A stretch of DNA of 64,000 nt, from assembly GCA_021014945.1 (NCBI GenBank), contig MU266348.1, positions 62,001 through 126,000 of the forward strand, given 5' to 3'. The position numbers and the translations under genes were made by a program. Shown here piece after piece: positions 11,614-22,186 of the stretch. The stretch is from Leucogyrophana mollusca. Taxonomy: Eukaryota > Basidiomycota > Agaricomycetes > Boletales. The notes beneath the pieces were generated by a model, which was not told the DNA's origin, did no database searches, and saw only the letters and a program-made list of their open reading frames with translations. How positions within the stretch are numbered: the stretch's first letter is position 1; every line of letters starts with the position of its first letter.

Positions 11614-12031
11614 TCTGTCTGATTTGCACAAACTTCGAACTCTATAGCTAACTCCATTCACCAGCTTTTACCCGACGACACGAACGGGTTTGTCGTGAAA
11701 TGGGACGTCGCCGACTTCGCCGAGTCTTCGTTGCCAGCCACGACGCAAGGTTGATTTCGATCTTCTTTCCCAATCTTCGCATGGCTTTAACAAAGTGAGT
11801 TGGGGCGGAAGGAATCGTTGAGGGGTGTTCCAGAAATGAGCGTGGTGAAGGGATGAACATCAGGATAAGTAACAGGGGAAATGCTGTGTTCATAGTGTAA
11901 AGTTGACGTCAGAGCACCTCCTGACAGCGCTGATCTAGGGAGGTGTAGGTCCATACCGCGATGGCATAAATAATGGGCCCGCACGAATTGCGATCTGACT
12001 TGCGATTAATCAGTTGCCCACCTACCTCCAG

Positions 12032-13225
12032 ATGACGAACGACCAATTTTTGTCTCTCCAAAACAATGTCAAGTATCACTATAAAGACAGCGGAGCACCG
12101 GACAGTGAGGCGTATACGACTTTGGTATTTATCCACGGCATGGGTTTCAACGGGGGTAAGCACCCAGGATCGTCGTGGTGATAGAGTCTGATGCCATGTC
12201 GCATCAGGAGCGTTCAAAAAAATCTTGTCGATTGCTGCCAGCCAGAAGTGTCGAGTTGTGAGCCTGTATCGACGGGATTATGCTCCAACGACGCCTTTCA
12301 GAGACGATGAACGAGCTCTACTTCAACAAGGGGCAGATCATGAAAGTTTCATCCGCAAGCAGGGTGTGGAAATTGCCCAATTTCTACTTGCGTTCATCCG
12401 CGCCAACGATATTCCATCGACCAACAGTGGGCTCGGCGAAGGAGGCGTAGTTTTAGTTGGATGGTCTCTGGGCGCAGTGCATGCCCACGCAATGTTTGCC
12501 TATCTCGATGCATTGCCAGAGGAGGAGGCCGCTGAGCTAGCGCACTACCTTCATACGGTCGTGCTCCATGGTATGATTTTGCTATATCAGCTATATATCC
12601 AAAATATCAACACACTTGAATAGATCACAGCGCAGTCGCCATGGGTTTTCAGAATCCACCCGCCTACGACATATCGCTGTGGTATAACCCAGATGAAGAG
12701 AAGCGCTTCAAGCTCTTCAACGACTGGGTAACCGGCTACTATGAACACGGCAATGTTCTGTCCAAAAACACCACTCGTCCCGAGTCGGTTCTCGAATTCA
12801 ACACCCCAACGAGCAAAAAAGCAGCTTCGTTGCAGGATGTCCCGTTCGAGGAGCTCTCAGAGTTAATGGTTATTGACACTTTCGCCGGATCCGACATGAG
12901 CATGCTATTCATTGGCGAAGAAGTACGAAAGACGCTCACGAGACGAGCAATCTTCGATACCAAGATGGCCGAGAAATACTTACCTGCCTTGAAGGTGGTT
13001 TATGTTTGTGGTGGGGAAACAGCAGGGATCTTCTTCTATGCGATGTGGGAACTTGAAAGGGCGGTCGATAACCCACAAGTGAATTTCGGAGACAGGGCAA
13101 AGAAAGCGAGGGAAGTGGAGTTCCGTTATCTGCCGAAGGGGAACCACTTTTTCTTCTGGGATGATCCGGAGTGGGCCCTTGACCAGTACCGTCAGTGCAT
13201 CGCGGGATTCACAGCGAGGGCTTGA
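12032..13225 (+). CDS. Alpha/beta hydrolase, second of a tandem pair
   Basis: Three exons (12032..12155, 12208..12570, 12624..13225) give 362 aa. Introns lie at the same codons and phases as in the upstream copy; exon 2 is 363 nt in both. Landmarks: VFIHGMGFNGG (oxyanion loop), VGWSLGAVHAHAM (nucleophile elbow G-x-S-x-G) and YLPKGNHFFFWDDPEWALDQ (likely catalytic His). The two proteins share long identical stretches such as VSLYRRDYAPTT and EIAQFLLAFI, so this is a fairly recent tandem duplication, only about 420 bp apart. No secretion signal is visible. The substrate is unknown. Confidence 0.87.
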
Positions 13226-13610
13226 TTTATGTGGACGCTGATTTCCCACTTCACAAGAACAGCATGATGTACATACATAGTAAATTCCCTGCCTCCTAAC
13301 CCGATTCCAGGATGTGATGCAAGAGCGTGAACTTTGGTCGGATAGCAACGATGGTGAGCATTTGTGGAAGTCCTTATTTCGAGCTCTGCTAACCTTTGGA
13401 AAACGTCTTGTGCTTATAACATCTATAACATCCTTCATAGTTCATCATACGATTATTTAGCATGTATCCGTATACAAGTACATCGTATACCAGCTCAAGG
13501 AAAGCCACCTATCTCATAGCCACCTGCTTAGATGCACCACACCTCCCTCCCACCACAATAATACACTTCCATCCGCGAAAAGAGAAGAACATGTCAAAGT
13601 GCAATATCAC

Positions 13611-16427
13611 TTATGCACTTTTAGCTTTATCTTGGTCGGACGAGGCGGAGAGGCTTACAGCTGCCAGCTTTCCAGCAACTTTATTCGTCTCATCCACCCC
13701 ATTGACGTTAACGCCAGTCTTGTCGATGGAAATGTCGTCGACTGCCTTTAGAGTGGCTTTCTCTCTCTTTTGTTTGAGTGAGTCTGAAGGAGTTCTTGCG
13801 GGGGAGGCCTCATCGGACGAATGGTCGTCGTCGGCGTTATGGTGGTGAATGACGTGCATGTCTTCTAGGACCTCCTGCAAACACAATCGAAATACTCGTG
13901 AGGTGGTGTAAGGGGCTGAAAGAACAAACCCAAACGGACCTTTTCTGACTCCTGTTTGAATTGGTACACATCTTCGTTAAGTTGCTGAGCCTCAGGTGAT
14001 AGGTGGTGGCGCATAGTCGACATGCGCTTCATCGCCATCATGCCCAGCACGGCCTTACGGACTGCAGAGTTCCCTGGTGTATCAGCGACCACCATACTGC
14101 AGAACAGAGAGAACTTACAGGTCTTCCTCGCGTCGAAAGCCTTCCTGACGTGTGGCAGCAGGTCTCTTGGCTGGCCACTTCCGGCCTCACTCTCGACGAA
14201 GTGTGGCTGCTCGGCCGTGAGCCATGGGTGGGCCAGGCAGTCGGCCGCAGTTGGCCGCGATTGAGGATCAATTGTGAGACACTCGGAGACGAATTCTCGT
14301 GCAGTTTGGGAGACATTGCACCAATACTCCTCTGTGATCACGGAAAGACATTAGTCAACACACGGTGTTGGACAGCGATGTGAAAATCGATACAAACCTG
14401 GCTCAAAGCGGTAGTCGCCCGCGATGATGGCTTCCATCTCTTGACGTTGTGTGTCTCGGTCAAACGGTGTGTAGCCTGCAAGCAGGAAATACGTAATCAC
14501 GCCCATTGCCCAAACATCGACTGGCTTCCCGTGACCAGCTGAAGAAAATCTGCGTCAGTATCTGCGAACGCCACGACTGCGAATGAAAGCCCAAAAGATG
14601 CCGGACAATGTGAGTCAAGCGCCATTTCGCATACAAGTGATAGCGGGGGATCAATAACGAGCGTGTGAAGACTCACTCTTCTTGAATATCTCGGGTGCCA
14701 TGTACTAGAGACAAGCGGAAGGGAGGGTTGATCAGCTTCCACTTCTGCGCGTAAAGTTCATCCAAGGCAAACCAATCGAAGAGAAAGCCCTTGATGAAAG
14801 AAAGCCACTCGGCATACACGGAATCTGGAAACTTACCCCTGGCGTTCCACATATCTCCGTCAACATGCTCAGTTTATTCTCTGCCATCACACGACTGAGC
14901 CCAAAGTCCGCAATCATGATCTCGGATGTCTGCTCAGGTTTTGAGCGGAACAGCAAGTTCTCAGGTTTAAGGTCACGATGGACGATATCGCAATCATGGA
15001 TGTACTTGACGGCGGCAAAGATAGTGCGCACCAACTCAGCTGCGTCGCTGTTGTTGAACGAGATGCGCATTGTCGGTAACCGAGTTATGGCAAACAAAAA
15101 GAATAAGTCAGTGTGCGTTTCAGCTTTAGATGGAATGAGATTATATGGAGGAAAACAGATGCACGTAAACTCGTGACGCAACTTGGTGTTGCGACATAAC
15201 GCAGCAAGGAGGAAGGAGGGTGACTTACGCTTCAGTGTACTGACCCCTCGCACATATGCTATCGAAAAGCTCGCCGCCTGTGCAAAGGTCGAAGCAAAGG
15301 TATAGGTTGTGTGATGTCTGTAAGATCAGCCTTGAGTTGGGAAATTGCACAAAAAAAGGAGCAACGCGTCGTACCTCGAAGTAGTCGTGCAACGTGACAA
15401 TGTTGGGATGGCCGCTTGATATCCTCTTGAGGACAGCTATTTCATTGCGAACCTTCCGTGAAGCGTAAGATAACGATCGCAAATCGTGGATAAGTAGCCT
15501 CAGGGAAAAATGGAACTTCAAACGATAAAAGAAATGTTACGGCGCCTGTGGCATCGCGGCAATCACCCCATCCCAAAATGTCAAGGGGAAGAGACTTCCA
15601 TCAACGCCCGTTATCGACACCATCACCATCTGGTGCAGGGTCATCTGTACCTGGTGACAATCACTTCCGACCCGTCGAGCTCTAGTCCCACAATCGTGGG
15701 CACTCCATCGAGTCGACTGCTAACCAGCCCGGGGAGTCGCTGGCTACTTGTTTGACCAACAAGAACCACCAACAAAATCGCGAAATCAACGCCACAAGGG
15801 GCACTCACCATGTGCTCCCTACCCTCCATGAGCTTCTTGTTGATAACCTTGCAAGCATAGTACTTGCCAGTCTTGATATGAATGGCCTCCTTCACGATAG
15901 CATAAGTGCCACTTCCTAGGGTGCGTCCTGTGCGATACTGAGTAGTGTGAGATTAGGACAAAGGTCGGATGATGATCTTTCGTCCCCTAGCGATGAGCTG
16001 CGCGAGAGTTGAATTAAGCTTACCTGGCACGCAACTGTTGCGGGCTGGGGAGCCATTGCAGATGCAAGAGAAGAATACGCCTGGTTTTTGCGATGAGGGT
16101 AAAGGCGAAGCAGAAAGTCAGAAGCAAGTTTCACAATCGGTAGCTCAAGATCAAGCTGTCTGTCGGCGAGACCGAGAGCCGATCCGGACTGACCTGTGCA
16201 TCACCGGCAGTCTCCGGCCGGTCCTCTGCCGTTTCTTCTGGGGGCTGCTGGAGCTGTGCGCTGTCGACGAGCTGAACCGGTGTGGCAGGCGTCGGCGAGT
16301 GTCCTCCTGGGCTGCGTCTGCCCAACGATGGCGATGAGAATCGAGATGTCTTTGGTGCCAGTGCTGCTCGCGACTCCTTGTGTTTCGCCACCCGTTCTTT
16401 CATCTGCTGGCTCATGTTGGCGCCCAT
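13611..16427 (-). CDS. Calcium/calmodulin-dependent-type serine/threonine protein kinase
   Basis: Eleven exons (first 16427..16194, last 13874..13611) add up exactly to 525 aa. Residues 1-97 form a Ser/Pro-rich basic leader. The kinase domain runs from about 98 to 356: Gly loop LGSGTYAIV, catalytic Lys in YYACKVI, catalytic loop HRDLKPENLLF, DFG in ADFGLSR, and the activation segment CGTPG-YMAPE followed by KPVDVWAMGVITYFLL. The activation-loop Thr falls in LTEICGTPG. Subdomain XI ends at HPWLTAEQPHF. A basic segment follows (NSAVRKAVLGMMAMKRMSTM), where CaMKI-type enzymes carry their autoinhibitory, calmodulin-binding helix. An acidic and polar tail (HHHNADDDHSSDE) closes the protein. Known fungal CMK kinases respond to Ca2+/calmodulin in stress and growth. 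Substrates cannot be told from sequence. Confidence 0.93.
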
Positions 16428-18250
16428 TGTGGGAGATCTGAAACTACGTAGATGTATACGGTAGAGTAGGAGGGAAGATGGAAAGAGAGATATCGTTCGA
16501 GCTTGACGGTTGAATGGTGCGCTATAAGCGTTTGAAGGGCCCTTGGACCGCCCAATTTATAAGTGTTCGGAATGGAAGCGCCACACAGAAAGGCACCTCG
16601 TTTCTCCTGCGTGCCGTCAGTCAGTCAGTGCCACTGCGGCTCAGCAGAAGCACTGCCCTTCACCTCAATGGCGGCTAAAGTCTCGTTCTCGTAGGCTACA
16701 CAGGCAGACTTGCCACGTATTAGCGGATGAATGTCACAGCAAGACATGACACTGACCCGAACACGATGCAAGTCATTGCCATTGGCGGAGATTCACCAGC
16801 GGTCCATGCGAAGAGACCAGCTGTAGAAGACGACGACAGTACGCAGATTTAATGATTTACCTCCGTCGCGATCCTTCGTCGATAAATATAATCCTCGATG
16901 GCCATGGACCTGCCAAGCACCGCGACCCACGCAGAAATTGCTCCATGACTGCGTCATGAACAACAACAACACTCCAGCCGAATCGTTTTCTACGCAAAGA
17001 GCTACGACATTTGGGAGACGGGCTCAAGGTTTACCGGGCTCAACGAATGGGCACGATTCGTGGTAAGTGTCGAACTCAATCATTCTCATCTCGGTTGTTC
17101 GAAACTCGTGATCTCTTCTTGTCTACACGAGATATCGATATCTTTCCCCGAGGCTGCTTGTTCTTGCTTCTGGGTGACGCCTATTGGATACAACTGTCTA
17201 TAACTATAGATGTTGCGTAACTCACTCAGGCCAGATCGCCTGCATCGACTTCGCCTTCCTCGTGCTCCACCACACCCGTACCTCGTGAGCATGTAAGGGG
17301 TATCGCAGATGCCTTAAGAAGGTCGATTGTGGTGTCCCTGTCGTACCATCACAATCAGCCGTTCGCAAGTATACACTGGGTATAATCGAGTAATATCACT
17401 GCTCACGTCCAAAATTACATTTGCTCCACAGATACTGTCCTCACTTCCGCGAACGACCTGCATAACGACTTCCCCATCACGTTTGCCTTTCTATATGAAA
17501 CTTCGTCGTTAGTCAACTCCAGTGCTGTGCGTATACCGAGCGCTTCTGGAAACGTTGCGGGGCTCCTAAACAGCTTTCAACATCATGGACATGTTTCAAT
17601 TTGATATGTCCACAATCCTGATCTGGGCGGGTATACTCGGAGACAAAGTACACGCGCATCTCAAGACGTGTATCAGTGCATCCTTGGAGCCTATGCATAG
17701 CTTCAAAACGAAATTCTATCCGTTTCCTATCTGCTATTTGCTCGCTTGCCGGGAAACTTCCGAGCTTCCTTAACAATGTGCCAGTACTCGCCCAGGTATG
17801 CTAGTCAGGGAATGCGGAGTCTTTCGTCACGATGATTGGAAAGTTGAACGACACGTTCAGTGCCTCGTCCTAATCACAAGTCACACCTCTGATGGATCGT
17901 CTCGTCAGTGAATGGCATTGCCGCGATGCCTTTTTTTTCTTGCGCAAAGACAGGCTTGAAATGGGAACGATACAAGGAAGGACCGTGGTCACTCTTGTAA
18001 GTAGTGATCTTCCTCTGTGACATCTCGCTCTTACCGGGCCCGCGGAGCACAGGCACGTCGAGAACCATTCAGTAGGCCACACGCAAAGTTTTCGTAAGCG
18101 CAGGGCTTGTAATATGAAGAATCTCTCACGGAAATCGTCTAATACTACTACAGTCGTATGTTATAGGACGCAATCGCAAGTCAATATGATCTCTGTCGAT
18201 AAAAGCAGGGCAATTCAACATAATGGCAAGAAAGGTCGCGCTAGTCGGAT
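16428..18250. other. Intergenic region between the kinase and the first secreted-protein gene
   Basis: About 1.8 kb, including the kinase promoter at its left end. Only short open frames on both strands. No supported gene, RNA or repeat. Confidence 0.45.
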
Positions 18251-18733
18251 TTAACAAGCGACGTAGACCGAGCGCAGAGCGGTGTTTCCCTGAGATGAAG
18301 GATATTAGTGAGCATCCTCTTGAGTTGGCCGATCTGGCTCACAGCTTCCAGGCAAATATTGCCATATTGCTGTCCGACGACAGAGCTCGAGGTACATCCA
18401 TGCTGATTGTGAGCGGTGACTGCTTGGTTTGAGCCGATGCCAGTCTGCATATGTGTAATAAGCAGTTGGATGGGTCAGGGAACTGCTAACAGGGGGTGGC
18501 TCACCACTTCAACGGCGTACCAATCTGAGCGAGTATAGATTAGAAAACGAAAAGGAACAACGGGAGAGAAACATACCACCATCGGGATCAATGCAGGTGT
18601 TGCAAGCGACATTGCGATAATCGAGTGCTGACCCACCATCGCAGCTGCGCGAAGTAAACCATTGCACTTCAGCTGCTTGAGCAACCGCCGCTACCACAGC
18701 AGCAATGAATATGGTCGTCGATTTATTGAGCAT
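18251..18733 (-). CDS. Small secreted six-cysteine protein, family member A
   Basis: Four exons (18733..18577, 18524..18505, 18444..18343, 18289..18251) encode 105 aa. The first about 21 residues form a clear signal peptide (hydrophobic IAAVVAAVAQA), so the product is probably secreted. The mature chain starts near EVQWFTSRSC and has six cysteines spaced C-x12-C-x2-C-x28-C-x13-C-x14-C, the last Cys being the final residue. Two further genes (20138-20630 and 27910-28400) share this spacing and the same exon layout (20, 102 and 39 nt for exons 2-4). I do not recognise a named family; an effector, a cell-wall or a defence-type role would be guesswork. A TATA-like element lies about 70 bp upstream. 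Confidence 0.85.
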
Positions 18734-20137
18734 TGAAACTAATTTGGCCTGAATGGAATATACGTTAGAGCTTAAGTGAGGAGTGGTGTCTCACTCGCGG
18801 CTCTTTATACCATATTGTAAGGTACTATGTTTGGGCCTCCAGTGCTTGTTTTTGAACTTGCAGCAGTCCTGAGGCCTGAGGTCTCGATCTGTCTACATTC
18901 GAAGTGGTCACGAGGTGCGACTTCTTCCAGCCAACACTAGACAACTGAACATGAACAGCCTGGATTATGGTTGTGGAGTGACTCCCATCGTGTATGAGCC
19001 CGTTCGGGCCTTGGCCTGGAATTGAAGCTGGAATGGTCGAACCGACGCGGGAGGATTTTATGTGGCTTTTCGTTACGCTGGGTCGTCTGATGAGGGGAAC
19101 GGCACCTCGGCCGCATTAGGCAGGTGTCGTGGTTGAACATGTTCAATTTTCAATGATGCTGCTGCTTGTTCGCTTTCGTCATGGAGTAGCAACTGCGGCT
19201 TCAGTCAATGTACGGTGTAACTCAGCATTTTCTATCTGTACCTGCCGCTGAGTCTTGCAGATTTCTCGCACTTCCAGCCATTGCCCTTCATTTCAAATTT
19301 CATCCAAGAAATCCCCTTTGCACGCGCCATCTGATGGACGGAAGATTTGGCATGTTATGATTTCGGATCTCCTACACAACAAAGTCTCACTCATGACAAT
19401 GCACCATGCAATCAAAACTTTGAATCCCTAAGCGGTGATTAGGTTGCTCCGACCATGATGTCTGGTGACGCTGGAGCTCAAATTTGGGTCTGTTCTGCGA
19501 TCTGGCTCGCGAAGGCGATCACGAACAAGGTGCAATAGCAGTCCACAGTCGACGAGAAGCTTCGCGGACTACCCCGCAAACTCCTTAGTGCGGACAGTAA
19601 GTCAGGGCCAAGGTCAGTGCATCAGTGTTGTTGCGCGAAATATCAGAGTTTGATCCATTTGATCCAACCTCGCCGTGCAGGCTTTCAGCGTCTATGTCCT
19701 TATAAGCGAGATTTGGCAATGACGATTGATGTGGCAGCTATTTTCAAATCCAGTGTGCAAAAACTCATTTAAACCTCGTTGGTTGTTGGCTGAACCTTTG
19801 AGGACGCTGGTGGTTGTGCGGCGCGTTCGTCCCATCATCTTTTTGGTATCGGTGGAAACTCGTGGTTTCAAATTATCAGGTGACGGTGATTCAGCGAACT
19901 TCGCGTCGGCAGCATGGCTGCATTACAGAATCTGTACGAACAGACCCCCTTGCGATGCTTGAATCTGATCATGCTCACCGATCGGGAGATTTGACCTTGG
20001 TGCGTTATTTACTCTCAATATGTTCGATTCTTGCTTACAGGTTCAAAATACAACGTACAACGTATACACGTCAAGACAACAAATCCAATGTACAGCCAAT
20101 ATAACTCCACTTATGAAGCAGCGACCAATTTAGCAAT
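18734..20137. other. Spacer between secreted-protein genes A and B
   Basis: About 1.4 kb with no supported gene. It includes the promoter of gene A at its left end. The right end, just downstream of gene B, has the repeated fragment AATTTAGCAATTTAGC. Confidence 0.4.
18803..18811 (-). promoter_or_regulatory. TATA-like box of secreted-protein gene A
   Basis: Read on the minus strand this is GGTATAAAG, about 70 bp before the start codon at 18733. The same element lies upstream of the two paralogous genes, which supports a core promoter role. Confidence 0.55.
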
Positions 20138-20630
20138 TTAGCAAGAAACGTAGACTGAGCGAAGAGCGGTCGCCCCCTATAATGGAGCAACCCCCGATCA
20201 ATTCTAGCCCCCAGGAAGGACTGTGGACGGCTTACAGCAACAATGCAGACATCGCCGTATTGTTGCGCGACGACTGACGCGCTTGTGCAGCCGTCCTCGT
20301 TATGAACCGTGACTTGCTGGCTTGAGTCGATGCCTGTCTGCGGAGTGAAGGTTAGCCGCGGTAGGTAGTGGTAAAAGTTACGTTCTCAGCTCACCACTTC
20401 GACGGCGTACCAGTCTGTTGGATCAACGAAGGACTTCAATTCGATGTATGCGAGGTCAGAGTCAACATACCGAGAGCGGGGTCCTGGCAGGAGTTGCACG
20501 CGACGCCACGGTAATCGAGAGCAGAACCCCCCGCGCAGCTACGGGTGGTGTACCACTGCACTTCTGCCGATGCTGCGAATGCTGTAGCGGCAGCAGCCAG
20601 GAGGACGGTAAGAGTTGCTTTGTAGAACAT
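20138..20630 (-). CDS. Small secreted six-cysteine protein, family member B
   Basis: Four exons (20630..20471, 20414..20395, 20337..20236, 20176..20138) encode 106 aa. The signal peptide is MFYKATLTVLLAAAATAFA-like, with likely cleavage after ASA. The mature part opens EVQWYTTRSCAGGSALDYRG and ends LRSVYVSC. Cysteine spacing is the same as in members A and C. Tandem same-strand placement 1.4 kb from member A, and closer sequence identity to A (DWYAVEVTGI in both) than to C, indicate that A and B arose by local duplication. Function is unknown; what is visible is a small, probably disulphide-rich secreted domain. Confidence 0.86.
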
Positions 20631-22186
20631 TGTACACTGCTGTTTTTCAATGAGTGACAGGCAATGCACGAATGGTATGTTAGGCATACTGTGCAGGTGT
20701 TTTAGATGAATGGAAGTTGAAAATTGTGAGTTTGGTTGGGATTTTCTCGTTCAAGTCTGCCCTCTTTATACTTAGCGTTTGAAAGGCGGTGTCGTCCATT
20801 AGTCCAGATTCACTGCTCGACAAGGCATACCCATGGAGCATCAATCTTGTCGAGATTGAGAGAACTCTCAATGCGACAATGCATCGCGATCACTATCAAC
20901 TCCTAACCGCTTTTGATGTCAAGGCCGCATACGATACTTATGGCTTGTTTTTCTAACTGGTGTGGAGCGTTCGCCACTGCCAGCAGGAAGATTGCAGGGT
21001 CACCCGTCCGTTTACTCATCGCTCGTCAGGGACTGGGTCCTTTTGAAATCGGATGCTTCCCGGCACACTTGCGACTCGCTCAACCCTGGCCTCTGATACT
21101 CTATGACATGCTAAGCTGGACCTGTAATGCACATTCATGATGGTTACTTGATTTCCCATTTAATGACTTCCGCAGCACCGGACGAACACTAGCTCTTTTA
21201 CGCCCGGGCCCATGCGCCCACCTCCCTGCGCTGCCCTCTTTCGACTCTGCACATTTGTTTCCAGATGATTGTGTTCATCTCCCAAGTCCCGTCCATCACC
21301 ACTGCCACGAGCTCCACTTTTCTCCATCTGCTGACCGCGGCCTGAGATGATATCTCTACTGAAATTATCGTTTGTCATTGCAAGCGTCAATTCGTCTCAA
21401 ATTGATCCGGGAGCTGATTGGTAGGCCAGTAGTGCATTGATACAGTTGAGGTGTGTTAAGCTCCTTTACTATGCCGCGAGGGCTACTTACCAAGTCGCCT
21501 TTGGAACTTCAGGTGAGGGTGTTACCTGAAAACGACATCATCTGACTTGGAATAGCATTGGTTGGTGGTGCAGGCAAGATGTGGAATGGTTCATGTCGTC
21601 CCCAGGTCCCCCTAGTCCCCGCTGTCACCTTGAGATGGTTGCTCTGCTCCGACAGCTTACTATTTGCCAGCGAGCTGCCGACTTGTCGCTCCATCTGTCG
21701 ACGCCGTGCGAGTCTGATCGTTATTCCTAATTAGAAAAGCCTCTCTTGTCGAGGTACTCTCGCATGGACTACCTACAGCTCACCTGCCCCATTGGGGCAG
21801 GAGAAGCAACGTGACATGCAATTGTCGGGTAACGCTGTCACGTCTTTCCTCATCTCTCCCGGCCCCCTGGAGGTGTGTTCCACAAGTCATGTTATCGTTG
21901 GGTGGGTCAATCGTCCTAGAGTACTGATCGCAGATGCGCCTCATCGAGTGCCAAGGTAAGCAGCAGTTTATGCAGTTGTTGGAGCTGGCTGCAAAAGAAG
22001 ACCGAGAAGATGTTCGGCTACAGTACGTTAGATTGCCCGCCTAACCGTAACTCACGTAAATCGATTGAGGGTGAAAAACTAAGTCGTCCGTCTTTCGAGC
22101 TTTCGTGCTGGACGACGAGGTTGAGCATCCCAAACGCACGAGCCCACTGAATATCATAGCACCTATCTAATTCATTCTCGCTCGTC
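20631..22186. other. Intergenic region between secreted-protein gene B and the Pro/Ser-rich gene
   Basis: About 1.5 kb with only short overlapping open frames. It contains the divergent promoters of gene B (left) and of the gene starting at 22187 (right). No repeat or RNA gene recognised. Confidence 0.4.
20764..20770 (-). promoter_or_regulatory. TATA-like box of secreted-protein gene B
   Basis: TATAAAG on the minus strand, about 135 bp before the start at 20630, inside AAGTATAAAGAGGGC. It is comparable to the element before gene A. Confidence 0.5.
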
